From Osedax symbiont Rs1 (GTDB lineage: Bacteria > Pseudomonadota > Gammaproteobacteria > Pseudomonadales > Balneatricaceae): DNA of 64,000 nt. Under the pieces are notes generated by a model. It did not search any database, was not told the DNA's origin, and saw only the letters and a program-made list of their open reading frames with translations. Numbering within the stretch: position 1 is the stretch's first letter; every line of letters starts with the position of its first letter. The position numbers and the translations under genes are program-made. The DNA lies in the NCBI GenBank assembly GCA_000416275.1, contig ASZJ01000160.1:29684-93683 (forward strand), in the 5' to 3' direction. Positions 36,430-45,633 of the stretch are shown here, piece after piece.

Positions 36430-38559
36430 ATGGTCAAGGAAATGGACGTAATAGAAGATCCTTTATTGAAATGCTTAATGCATTTAACTCAACAAAATCA
36501 CCGTCCTTTGTCTGCCCAAGCGTTAAGAGATGGGCTGCCGGTAGAAAATAGCAAGTTAACCCCTAAGCTATTTGTTCGCGCGGCTAAGCGTGCAGGATTC
36601 TCCTCGAAAATAGTCAAACGCGGGTTGAGGTCAATCAGTCCATTGACACTACCTGCGGTATTGCTACTCAATAATGACGATGCATGCATTCTTCAGGAAA
36701 TCGATCAAAACACTGATGAAGCTATATTGATTTTTCCCGATAGTGGCATGAAGCGTATCGCTATGGCTACCTTAGAAGAACAGTACACCGGTGTCGCTAT
36801 ATTTCTAAATCTAGAATATCATTTTACTGAGCGCGTCTCAAAAGTCCTAGACCAAAAAGAAGGGCATTGGTTTTGGGGGACAATTTGGCGCTCGGCAAGA
36901 ATATACCGTGACGTCTTGATAGCCTCCTTTTTAATCAATTTGTTCGTTTTAGCCAATCCACTGTTTGTGATGAATGTCTATGACCGGGTAGTGCCGAACT
37001 CCGCCATTGAAACGTTATGGGTATTGGCGATTGGCGTCTTTGTGGTATATGCCTTCGACTTTGGTTTGAAAATGCTCAGGGCGTACTTCCTAGAGATAGC
37101 CGGTAAGAAAGCGGATATATTAATGTCGGCGATGCTGTTTGAAAAAGTAATGAGTATGCAATACGCTTTTATGCCAAAATCTGTCGGCTCATTTGCTAGC
37201 AACTTGCGAGAATTCGAAAGTATTCGCGGTTTCTTGAGCTCTACCACCACCACAGTGCTGATCGATATTCCATTCGCTGTGATCTTTTTAATAGTGATGT
37301 TTTTAATTGGTGGTCCGCTAGTCTACGTGCCGCTAGTTGCTATCCCAATTATATTAATCTATTCACTGATCGCCAGCAAGAAACTAAAAGAATCTGTCGA
37401 GCAAACGTTTGCCGCCTCCGCGCAAAAAAATTCCACGTTAATTGAATGTCTGACCGCTATGGAAACGGTCAAAACTCAGCGCGCGTCCTCTGTATTACAG
37501 CTGCGTTGGGAGCAAGCGGAGGGCTTTATCGCCAAGTGGAGTTTGAAAAGTAAAATGATATCCTCCTCTGTAACCAACTTCGCCGGTTTTGTTACACAGT
37601 TGAGTTCCGTCTGTCTGGTGATAGTCGGCGTTTATTTGATCTCTGAAAGAGAGCTGACCATGGGCGCGTTAATCGCTGCCAATATCCTCTCTGGTCGAGT
37701 ATTGCAGCCGATGGCACAAGTTACAGGTTTAGTGACTAGCTTTTTTCAATCTAAAACTGCGCTGGCATCTCTCAATCAAATTATGGAATTACCCGATGAG
37801 AGAGCTGAAGGTAAAAATTATGTGCACCGTCCTGATTTGTACGGGGCGATTGATTTTAAAGCGGTTAAATTTAGCTACCCAGAAGCTGAACAAGTTTCAT
37901 TAGATAAAATTGATTTTTCGATAAAATCGGGAGAAAAAGTCGCATTGATCGGCCGGATAGGTTCGGGAAAATCAACCATTGAAAAGTTACTAATGGGTCT
38001 GTACAAGCCAGAGGAAGGTGCGGTGCGGATCGATGGTATAGACCTCAATCAAATTGACCCGGTAGATCTGCGTAGAAATATCGGTTATGTGCCTCAGGAA
38101 TTAATGCTGTTTGATGGCACGGTTAGAGATAATATTATTATGGGATCGCCGGAGATTGACGATGATTCACTAATCAAAGCTGCTGCTATAGCGGGGGTTG
38201 ATCAGTTCGTTAACCGCCATCCGCTAGGCTTTGAAATGCCAGTCGGGGAGCGCGGCGCAAGGTTGTCCGGCGGTCAGAAACAGGCGATAGCGATTGCCCG
38301 GGCACTTATTCATTCACCCAATATACTGATTTTGGATGAGCCGACCAATTCTATGGATAATTCATCGGAAGATTTCTTACGTAAACAGCTGAGCAAATAT
38401 TGCCAGGATAGAACTTTAATTCTGGTCACGCATAAAATGTCGCTACTGTCTTTAGTGGAGAGAATTATTGTAATGGACTCTGGGAGAGTCGTTGCCGATG
38501 GTCCAAAAGATGTAGTTCTCGATGCTTTAAAACAGGGCCGCTTGCATATACAGCGCTGA
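36430..38559 (+). CDS. Type I secretion ABC transporter (LapB-like)
   Basis: Inner-membrane permease-ATPase of 709 residues for type I protein export. Order: N-terminal C39-peptidase-like domain (about 8-125) without a credible catalytic Cys/His pair, so a substrate-recognition (CLD) module; transmembrane domain about 155-440; ATPase 470-709. The ATPase has Walker A GRIGSGKST (508-516), signature LSGGQ (612-616) and Walker B ILILDEP (632-638). This is the arrangement of LapB/RTX exporters. The ATG at 36430 has no good ribosome site; the alternative ATG at 36442 has AAGGA too close. Operon with the HlyD gene, 11 bases apart. Confidence 0.92.
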   Translation: MVKEMDVIEDPLLKCLMHLTQQNHRPLSAQALRDGLPVENSKLTPKLFVRAAKRAGFSSKIVKRGLRSISPLTLPAVLLLNNDDACILQEIDQNTDEAILIFPDSGMKRIAMATLEEQYTGVAIFLNLEYHFTERVSKVLDQKEGHWFWGTIWRSARIYRDVLIASFLINLFVLANPLFVMNVYDRVVPNSAIETLWVLAIGVFVVYAFDFGLKMLRAYFLEIAGKKADILMSAMLFEKVMSMQYAFMPKSVGSFASNLREFESIRGFLSSTTTTVLIDIPFAVIFLIVMFLIGGPLVYVPLVAIPIILIYSLIASKKLKESVEQTFAASAQKNSTLIECLTAMETVKTQRASSVLQLRWEQAEGFIAKWSLKSKMISSSVTNFAGFVTQLSSVCLVIVGVYLISERELTMGALIAANILSGRVLQPMAQVTGLVTSFFQSKTALASLNQIMELPDERAEGKNYVHRPDLYGAIDFKAVKFSYPEAEQVSLDKIDFSIKSGEKVALIGRIGSGKSTIEKLLMGLYKPEEGAVRIDGIDLNQIDPVDLRRNIGYVPQELMLFDGTVRDNIIMGSPEIDDDSLIKAAAIAGVDQFVNRHPLGFEMPVGERGARLSGGQKQAIAIARALIHSPNILILDEPTNSMDNSSEDFLRKQLSKYCQDRTLILVTHKMSLLSLVERIIVMDSGRVVADGPKDVVLDALKQGRLHIQR

Positions 38560-38570
38560 GGTAGTTATAG

Positions 38571-39896
38571 ATGAGTTCGAATCTAGATAAGAAAGATTTA
38601 CGTTATATGTCCAGCGTTAGTGAAGCCATGCTAGAACAGGCCCCAACGGGGGCGAAATTATTACTTTGGACCGTTGGGGTCTTCGTTATACTGGCAATTA
38701 TTTGGGCTAATTTAGCAGAGCTAGACGAGCTGAGCAGAGGTGAAGGTGAGATAGTCCCCTCGCAACAGTTGCAAATCATTCAAAACCTGGAAGGTGGAAT
38801 AGTCGCAGAAATTTTGATCAGAGAAGGTGACCTGGTCGAAAAGGGCCAGATCTTAATGAGGATTGATGATACGCGTTTCTCCAGCTCCTTCAAAGAAAAC
38901 AAAGTACGCGAGTTAGAGCTTATCGCTAAAGCAGCGAGGCTTGAAGCTGAGTCAAAAGGCGCTGATTTTATAGTTCCAAAAGATTTTCCGTATGAATTTA
39001 ACTCGTTAGTGATGCAGGAAAAGCAATTGTTTGAAGCGCGAAAAAGAGAACTTGAAGCAAATATAGCGGTGTTCTCTGATCAAATGCGACAGAAGCAGCA
39101 AGAGTTGGTGCAGGCAAAAAGTAAAAGATCACAGCTTAGTAGTAGTTACAGTTTGCTTCGACAAGAGCGAGACATGACCAAGCCGCTAGTCGACGATGGA
39201 GTGGTGTCGGCAGTTGAGTATTTACGTTTGAAACGGCAAATAGTTGATTTGTTAGGAGAGTTGAATAACATTCGGTTGAGCTTGCCGAGGATACTTGCCT
39301 CCCTAGATGAAACTCGGGGGATGTTAGAAGAAGCGAAATTGAAATTTCAAAGTTACGCTCGAAGCGAGTTGAATGAAACGCTCTCTGAAAAGGCTCGGTT
39401 GCAAGAAGCTTTGACTGGCATGCAAGATAAATTAAGCAGGACAGAAATTGTATCTCCAGTAAAAGGGACCATAAAAGAACTCAAGTTTAATACTGTTAAT
39501 GGCGTGGTTCAGCCAGGTGATGAAATTCTAAATATAGTTCCCTGGGAAGATACTTTATTAGTTGAGGCAAAATTACGGCCCTCGGATATAGCCAAAGTAT
39601 TGAAGGGTCAAGTAGCTGTGATTAAAGTGTCCGCTTATGATTTTGGTATTTATGGGGGAGTAGATGCAATTGTATCCACCGTATCACCGAGTACGGTATT
39701 AAATGAGAAGGGCGAGCCTTTTTATATAGTGCGTTTGACAACTGCTCAGCCCTATATTGAAAAAAATGGAAAAAAGCTACCTTTAATTGCTGGAATGACA
39801 GTGTCAGTAGATATAATGACCGGTAAAAAAACCGTCATGGATTATTTGTTGAAACCTATTTTGAAAGCCAAGCAAAATGCCCTAACCGAAAGATGA
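38571..39896 (+). CDS. Type I secretion membrane-fusion protein (HlyD/LapC family)
   Basis: Periplasmic adaptor of 441 residues with one N-terminal membrane span (about 29-48, LLLWTVGVFVILAIIWANL), a lipoyl/biotinyl hairpin (GEIVPSQQLQIIQNLEGGIV), a long coiled-coil helical hairpin (about 110-290) and a C-terminal beta-barrel segment (VSPVKGTIKELKFNTVNGVV). GAGG ribosome site. It links the ABC pump to the outer-membrane channel. Encoded directly after the exporter. Confidence 0.92.
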   Translation: MSSNLDKKDLRYMSSVSEAMLEQAPTGAKLLLWTVGVFVILAIIWANLAELDELSRGEGEIVPSQQLQIIQNLEGGIVAEILIREGDLVEKGQILMRIDDTRFSSSFKENKVRELELIAKAARLEAESKGADFIVPKDFPYEFNSLVMQEKQLFEARKRELEANIAVFSDQMRQKQQELVQAKSKRSQLSSSYSLLRQERDMTKPLVDDGVVSAVEYLRLKRQIVDLLGELNNIRLSLPRILASLDETRGMLEEAKLKFQSYARSELNETLSEKARLQEALTGMQDKLSRTEIVSPVKGTIKELKFNTVNGVVQPGDEILNIVPWEDTLLVEAKLRPSDIAKVLKGQVAVIKVSAYDFGIYGGVDAIVSTVSPSTVLNEKGEPFYIVRLTTAQPYIEKNGKKLPLIAGMTVSVDIMTGKKTVMDYLLKPILKAKQNALTER

Positions 39897-40085
39897 GGTA
39901 AAATACAGCTAAAGGCCTAATGTACCATGAGTAATAAGTGAACACACAGGCAGTGTTTTAATCTAAAAACTGCTTGATTATGGTTGGGTTTTAGTCTTGG
40001 TTGTTTTTTCTTTAATTGCAATGGTTTTGCTTCTGGAGTGTTAGTGATGATGCTATTATGAGCCGAATCTTAATAGAAGATGAAA

Positions 40086-40694
40086 ATGAACTTATATATA
40101 TTAACATCTAGAGATAATGTCAGAGATAGGTGGCTAAATATTGCAGGAGATCATGCTGCAGTAAATATAGATGTGGCCAATATAGCTGACCAAAAATTCA
40201 CTCTTGACTGCTGCCTACTTGTCCATATTGATTCATTGAGTAAAGATCAAATAACTTTGCTTTGTGCCTATTGGAATAAAGTACATTTAGTTGCTTTTTC
40301 AGATAATCCTAACGATGTTCAAGGAATTGAACTATTATTACGCGGCTTCAAAGGTTATGTAAATACTTTCGTAACCGCTTCTATTTTTACCCAACTGTTA
40401 CAGTCGGTTGCAAAAGGCGATATATGGGCTGGAACCAGTATTGTACAAAAAATGTTGAAACGTTTGTTACAACAGTCTGAAAATAAAGCGAGTATTAATC
40501 TGTCTGCTTTTGGGCTGAGTGATAGGGAGAGAGAGACAGTCGAGATCTTAATTACCGGCAAAAGTAATAAAGAGATAGGTCGAAAGTTAGGAATTACAGA
40601 GAGAACAGTTAAAGCACATGTCAGTGCTATTTTGCGTAAAACAGCAACCACTGATCGTGTGTCATTGATTATAAAACTAAAAGATAATAATTAG
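40086..40694 (+). CDS. LuxR-family HTH transcriptional regulator
   Basis: About 202 residues. The N-terminal part is receiver-like in size but lacks the acidic pocket and phospho-Asp, so is probably not a phosphorylated response regulator. The C-terminal LuxR/NarL HTH (about 144-200) has LSDRERETVEILITG, SNKEIGRKLGITERTVKAHV. ATG 40086 has AGAAG six bases upstream; ATG 40080 is the alternative. Its position between the HlyD and TolC genes makes it a candidate local regulator of secretion or biofilm genes. Confidence 0.8.
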   Translation: MNLYILTSRDNVRDRWLNIAGDHAAVNIDVANIADQKFTLDCCLLVHIDSLSKDQITLLCAYWNKVHLVAFSDNPNDVQGIELLLRGFKGYVNTFVTASIFTQLLQSVAKGDIWAGTSIVQKMLKRLLQQSENKASINLSAFGLSDRERETVEILITGKSNKEIGRKLGITERTVKAHVSAILRKTATTDRVSLIIKLKDNN

Positions 40695-40726
40695 CTGAGT
40701 TAATTTGGCTGTTAAGGAGAACACAA

Positions 40727-42094
40727 GTGAAAATTAAAAAGGTAATGTTGGTGCTGGCTAGTGTGGCAGTGCCATTTTCCATGGCGAGTGCTGAATCACT
40801 AAACAGCGTAGTTGCAGGTGCTGTGTTATCAAGCCCGCAAGTGCAGTCAGTAATGAATGCACGTAATGCCGTATTTGAAGAAGTTAAACAGGCCCGTGGA
40901 GGTTATCGGCCCAAAGTTGATATTGGTGCTGGAGTCGGTTACGAGAAAACTAAAAGGTTTCCAGGTGACGATGTTGAACTTAAGCGTTCTGAAGCAAATG
41001 TCAGTCTAAATCAAATGATATTTGATGGTTTTAGGACCTCAAGTGAAGTTAACCGACAGTCAGCGAGACTAGATTCGGTCAATCATAGATTGAGAGAAAT
41101 TGCTGAGGAAACCGCGCTGGAAGCTGCTCGTTCTTATTTAGAAGTACTCAAGCGTCAGTCGCTAGTCGAGCAAGCTAAAAATACTTTACTTACTCATATC
41201 AGAATTTTCGATCAAATAAAGCGTAGATCGGATTCGGGCATAGGTACCTTAGCCTCTATTCAGCAAGCCGAAGGACGTTTGGCGCTGGCGGAGGTCAATG
41301 TTTTATCCGCTGAAAATAATTTATTAGACGCTCATTCTGCATACCAGAGAGTGACAGGTAAAGCGCCTGGCGCTGAGCTTGAAGATCCAGAAATCCAAGA
41401 GAGCTGGATTCCGGCAACATTTGAGCAGGCGCTGGAGCGTGCGTATGATAAGCATCCGACACTTAAGCTAGCAGCAGCGGATGTCAATGCGGCGGTATCG
41501 CAGTATGAAGCTGCCCGTAGCTTGATGTTTCCTACCCTTAATTTAGAAGTTAACCGTACCTGGAATGATAATATAGATGGTGTTGAAGGACGCAATGAAG
41601 ATTTAACTGCGATGATTCGGATGCGCTACAATATTTATAATGGCGGTGCCAATAAAGCTAGAGTACGCCAGACTCGACACCAGATAGATGAAGCTAAAAA
41701 TATCCAGTCAGATGCAGCCAGACAGACGTTGCAAAGTCTGGATCTATCTTGGAATGCCTATGACATATTAGGTCGTCAGCTAGATTATTTAGAGCAGCAT
41801 GTTACCTCTACAGAAAGAACCAGAGACTCTTACTTAAAGCAGTTTAATATCGGCCAGAGATCGCTACTCGATTTACTCGATACTGAGAACGAAGTGTTTT
41901 CGGCGCAAAATGCTTTTAATGAAGCCATATACGATCAAATGCTAGCGCAGTACCGCTTGTTGAGTGGCACGGGAGAGTTGCTAGACGTACTTGAGTTAGA
42001 TTTGTCGACGTTACAAGGTACTAGCTTTGTGCAGAATGTCGCTAAAACTAGCCCGACGTTAATGGAAAGAGTTAAAAGCCTTAACCCGTTCTAG
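40727..42094 (+). CDS. TolC-family outer-membrane channel (type I secretion)
   Basis: 455 residues with a signal peptide (1-23, ending SMASA-ES) and two internal repeats of the outer-membrane efflux family, including SNLDLSWNAYD-like helices and the RSLLDLLDTENEVFSAQNAF signature near the end. The start is GTG with an AAGGAGA site. It completes the exporter together with the ABC and HlyD proteins (LapE-like). A strong terminator stands 208 bases after the stop. Confidence 0.92.
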   Translation: MKIKKVMLVLASVAVPFSMASAESLNSVVAGAVLSSPQVQSVMNARNAVFEEVKQARGGYRPKVDIGAGVGYEKTKRFPGDDVELKRSEANVSLNQMIFDGFRTSSEVNRQSARLDSVNHRLREIAEETALEAARSYLEVLKRQSLVEQAKNTLLTHIRIFDQIKRRSDSGIGTLASIQQAEGRLALAEVNVLSAENNLLDAHSAYQRVTGKAPGAELEDPEIQESWIPATFEQALERAYDKHPTLKLAAADVNAAVSQYEAARSLMFPTLNLEVNRTWNDNIDGVEGRNEDLTAMIRMRYNIYNGGANKARVRQTRHQIDEAKNIQSDAARQTLQSLDLSWNAYDILGRQLDYLEQHVTSTERTRDSYLKQFNIGQRSLLDLLDTENEVFSAQNAFNEAIYDQMLAQYRLLSGTGELLDVLELDLSTLQGTSFVQNVAKTSPTLMERVKSLNPF

Positions 42095-42302
42095 TAATTG
42101 CTCGTCACTTGCGTCTTAAAACTGTTGTTTAGTAGAGGCTTGTAGCGTTGCAAAATTTTATCCAGCTAGTTAAAATGCGAGTAATAATTAGCATCTAGCT
42201 GGAGCAAAAAATTAATAGTTTGCTCAGTTTATGAAGGTTGTGTCTTTAAAAGCTTGTAGTCAGTACTTTTGTAGCTTACAGATATGACTAAATAAATACC
42301 AA

Positions 42303-42330
42303 AGGTTGCTTTCGAGCAACCTTTTTTTTT
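42303..42330 (+). terminator. Strong intrinsic terminator, UUCG tetraloop
   Basis: AGGTTGCT-TTCG-AGCAACCT with nine to ten T residues. It ends about nine bases before the HMG-CoA reductase ATG, so it overlaps that gene's leader. It is the natural end of the secretion operon but is 208 bases past the TolC stop. Confidence 0.9.
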
Positions 42331-42339
42331 GGAATCGTG

Positions 42340-43377
42340 ATGAAGAAGCACAAAATTTTACAAGCCCAGATACCTATGCGTTGGGTGGGGCCCTTAAAAA
42401 TAACTGGCAGCACCATGGATGAAAAAATCAGCATCCCGCTGGCAACTTACGAAACGCCACTGTGGCATTCAGTGGGCCGTGGGGCGCGGCTATCAACGTT
42501 AACCGAGGGTATTTTTGCGACGGTTGTCGATGAGCGGATGAGTCGTTCTATATTGCTCGAAGCTGATAATGCGCAGCAGGCACTGCAGGCATTGCAATCA
42601 ATTAAAACGCGGATGAGCGAGTTAAATGATATTGTCTCCAAGTCGAGTCGTTTCGCTAAACTGATAGATATTAATGCGCAAATTGTCGGCAATTTACTCT
42701 ACCTTAGATTAGAGTTTCTGACCGGTGATGCCTCGGGTCACAACATGGTGACTAATGCGGCGGATCAATTGTTTCCCTGGCTATTGCAGCAGTACCCCTA
42801 TTTACGCTACTCATCTATCTCTGCCAATTATTGTTCCGATAAAAAAGCGACTGCGGTTAATGGTATTTTAGGGCGCGGTAAAAATGTAGTCACTGAAATT
42901 ATTATCAGCAGAGATCTGTGTCGACGAAAATTAAATACTACCCCGGAAAAAATGATTGATCTTAATATTAAGAAAAATCTGATTGGAACTATGATTGCAG
43001 GGGGCTTGCGTAGCGCCAATGCTCATTATGCCAATATGTTGCTGGCCTTTTATCTGGCGACTGGGCAAGATGCTGCCAATATTATTGAGGGTTCACAAGG
43101 GGTTGTGCACGCAGAAATGCGCGACGACGATTTATATTTTTCCTGTACTATTCCCAATCTGATCGTGGGAACCGTCGGCAATGGTAAAGGGATCGAGTTT
43201 GTCGAGGAAAATTTGACCAAGCTCGGCTGTAAAGAAGCGCGTGATAGCGGTGAAAATGCCCGCCGTCTGGCGGTGATTTGTGCCGCTGGTGTACTCTGCG
43301 GTGAACTCTCTTTACTGGCAGCCCAAACTAATCCGGGCGAATTGATGCAAGCGCACATAGACTTGGAAAGAACATGA
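42340..43377 (+). CDS. mvaA: Hydroxymethylglutaryl-CoA reductase, class I-like
   Basis: Reduces HMG-CoA to mevalonate. About 345 residues; class I (NADPH-type, archaeal/eukaryotic) motifs are visible rather than the bacterial class II form: GDASGHNMVTNAAD, SDKKATAVNGILGRG (catalytic Lys), GQDAANIIEGSQG (catalytic Asp) and IVGTVGNGKG. The His expected near the C-terminus stands in LMQAHIDLER. ATG 42340 is preferred, with GGAA five bases upstream; GTG 42337 is possible. First gene of the mevalonate operon and directly preceded by a terminator. Confidence 0.92.
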   Translation: MKKHKILQAQIPMRWVGPLKITGSTMDEKISIPLATYETPLWHSVGRGARLSTLTEGIFATVVDERMSRSILLEADNAQQALQALQSIKTRMSELNDIVSKSSRFAKLIDINAQIVGNLLYLRLEFLTGDASGHNMVTNAADQLFPWLLQQYPYLRYSSISANYCSDKKATAVNGILGRGKNVVTEIIISRDLCRRKLNTTPEKMIDLNIKKNLIGTMIAGGLRSANAHYANMLLAFYLATGQDAANIIEGSQGVVHAEMRDDDLYFSCTIPNLIVGTVGNGKGIEFVEENLTKLGCKEARDSGENARRLAVICAAGVLCGELSLLAAQTNPGELMQAHIDLERT

Positions 43378-44438
43378 GCGATCAGACCAATGACCGTAAA
43401 ATCGAGCACATAGAAGTTATCCAGAGTGATGTGTTAACCGATCGACAAGGCAACTATTTTGATGGGATTAGATTAACCCATCGAGCGCTGCCGGGTATCT
43501 CCTTAGATAGCGTCGATACTCGTTGTGAGTTTTTAGGTAAGCGGCTGTCATTTCCGCTGTTGATTTCATCAATGACCGGTGGCGATCACTCACTGATTCG
43601 AGATATCAATCGACACTTAGCGGAAGCCGCCGAGCAGTGTGGAGTTGCATTAGCGGTTGGCTCACAACGGGTAATGTTTACTCAGGAAAGTGCCAGGAAA
43701 AGTTTTGAGTTGCGTGAATTCGCACCCACTACAGTATTGTTAGCTAATATTGGGGCGGTGCAATTGAATAAAGGATTTAGTATCAAAGAGGCGCAGGCGG
43801 CCGTTGATATTTTGCAGGCAGATGGGTTGTACTTACACTTAAATCCTCTGCAAGAGGCAGTGCAATTGGAGGGTGATACTGATTTTCAGGCGCTGCATTT
43901 GCAAATAAAGAAAATAGCTGAACAGTTAGATAAGCCACTGTTACTCAAAGAAGTCGGCTCAGGCTTGTCGGCGGCAGATCTGGAACAAGCTTTAGCGGTC
44001 GGGGTTAAATATTTTGATGTCGCAGGAAAAGGTGGCATCTCCTGGAGTAGAATTGAGCATCATCGCAATCAAAACCACCGTCAACAAAGTACTGATAATC
44101 TGCGGCAAAGCTCAGATCTGGGGCTGTGCTTTCAAGACTGGGGGATAGATACCGTCACTTCTCTAAAAATGCTAAATCCCTATTTAAATAAGGCAACTTT
44201 AATTAGCAGTGGTGGCCTTAGGAATGGGATTGATATGGTTAAGTCTGTTATACTCGGCGCCTCAATTTGTGGATTAGCTTCGCCTTTTTTAAAACCAGCC
44301 ATGGATTCTACGGAAGCGGTTGTCTTTGAAATTGAGAAACTACGTAAAGAATTTAAAACCGCTATGTTCCTGTTAGGAATGAAAGATATTACCAGTCTCT
44401 TCAATAACGATTCACTGATATTAAAAGAACGTTATTAA
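43374..44438 (+). CDS. fni: Isopentenyl-diphosphate isomerase, type 2 (FMN)
   Basis: FMN- and NADPH-dependent isomerase of IPP and DMAPP. The 354-residue protein has the type 2 family core with RKIEHIEV, LISSMTGGDHSLIRDINRHLAEAAE, ALAVGSQR, LLANIGAVQL and the flavin-binding DVAGKGGISWSRIE segment. ATGA overlap with the reductase gene indicates coupling. Its presence means DMAPP is made from mevalonate-derived IPP rather than from IspH. Confidence 0.95.
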   Translation: MSDQTNDRKIEHIEVIQSDVLTDRQGNYFDGIRLTHRALPGISLDSVDTRCEFLGKRLSFPLLISSMTGGDHSLIRDINRHLAEAAEQCGVALAVGSQRVMFTQESARKSFELREFAPTTVLLANIGAVQLNKGFSIKEAQAAVDILQADGLYLHLNPLQEAVQLEGDTDFQALHLQIKKIAEQLDKPLLLKEVGSGLSAADLEQALAVGVKYFDVAGKGGISWSRIEHHRNQNHRQQSTDNLRQSSDLGLCFQDWGIDTVTSLKMLNPYLNKATLISSGGLRNGIDMVKSVILGASICGLASPFLKPAMDSTEAVVFEIEKLRKEFKTAMFLLGMKDITSLFNNDSLILKERY

Positions 44439-44463
44439 GCGAGCGTCGAGGAACGAACCCAGT

Positions 44464-45633
44464 ATGTCATCTGTTGGTATTGATCAAATCAGCTTTTACA
44501 CATCAAACTATTATTTGGATCTACAAACCTTAGCTAAAACTCAAAATATAGACCCAGAAAAATATTATGTAGGTATAGGCCAAGAAAAAATGGGCATGCC
44601 TGCTCACGATGAAGATATAGTCACTATGGCAGCCAGTGCTGCAGCACCATTATTCTCGGATGAAGCCAGTAAAAGCATCTCAACACTCCTATTTGCCACT
44701 GAAACTGGTATCGATCAATCAAAGTCAGCGGGTGTCTATGTGCACCGGTTGCTGGGGTTGAATGAAAATTGTCGGGTTGTCGAGCTTAAACAAGCCTGCT
44801 ATTCAGCCACCGCTGCGGTGCAAATGGCCTGTGCATTAGTTGCCCGTCAACCGCAAATTTCAGTGTTGGTTATCGCATCTGATATTGCAAAATACGATCT
44901 CGATACGCCCGGTGAAGCCACTCAAGGTTGTGGAGCGGTGGCAATGATGATTAGAGCCGAGCCAAGAATTTTGCAGATAGATCCTGAAGTCGGTAATTAC
45001 ACTGAAGATGTGATGGACTTTTGGCGGCCAAATTATCGTAAAACAGCCATTGTCGATGGCAAGTATTCGACCAAAATATACCTCAAATCATTAAAAAAGG
45101 CCTGGCAGCACTTTGCTGAATCCAGTCAGTATTGCTTTTCGGATTTAGAATATTTTTGCTACCATTTGCCGTTCAGTCGCATGGCTCAGAAAGCCCACCG
45201 ACACTTGTCTAAAGTCAACAAAAGTACTTTAGATGCGCAGGCCATTGATGCACAAATTGAAGGGTCGCTGCTCTATAATAAATTGATTGGCAATAGCTAT
45301 GCAGCGGCTTTATTTATTGGCTTTACTTCACTGCTAGAAAACAGCATTGAAGATTTAAGCGGCAAGCGAATTGGTTTTTTTAGTTATGGCTCGGGTTGTG
45401 TCGCTGAATTTTTTAGTGGTAAAGTGCTGCCAGGCTATGAAAAGCATCTATTTGCTGCAGAGCATGCAACTATGCTTAATAATCGTCAAGAGCTAAGCTA
45501 CGAGCAGTATATAGCACTTTACCATGCCCCAGATCCGCGTGAGGGAGAAAACGTCAGCATCGTAGCAGACACTACCGGAAAGTTTAGGCTTGCAGGTATT
45601 TGTGAGCATAAACGAGAGTACGTTGCAGTCTAA
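44464..45633 (+). CDS. mvaS: Hydroxymethylglutaryl-CoA synthase
   Basis: Condenses acetoacetyl-CoA and acetyl-CoA to HMG-CoA. 389 residues, bacterial size. Motifs: active-site Cys near residue 112 in ELKQACYSATAAVQMA, the LLFATETGIDQSKS strand, and the C-terminal GFFSYGSGCVAEFFSG loop. The enzyme belongs to the thiolase superfamily. TAATG overlap with the next gene. Confidence 0.95.
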   Translation: MSSVGIDQISFYTSNYYLDLQTLAKTQNIDPEKYYVGIGQEKMGMPAHDEDIVTMAASAAAPLFSDEASKSISTLLFATETGIDQSKSAGVYVHRLLGLNENCRVVELKQACYSATAAVQMACALVARQPQISVLVIASDIAKYDLDTPGEATQGCGAVAMMIRAEPRILQIDPEVGNYTEDVMDFWRPNYRKTAIVDGKYSTKIYLKSLKKAWQHFAESSQYCFSDLEYFCYHLPFSRMAQKAHRHLSKVNKSTLDAQAIDAQIEGSLLYNKLIGNSYAAALFIGFTSLLENSIEDLSGKRIGFFSYGSGCVAEFFSGKVLPGYEKHLFAAEHATMLNNRQELSYEQYIALYHAPDPREGENVSIVADTTGKFRLAGICEHKREYVAV

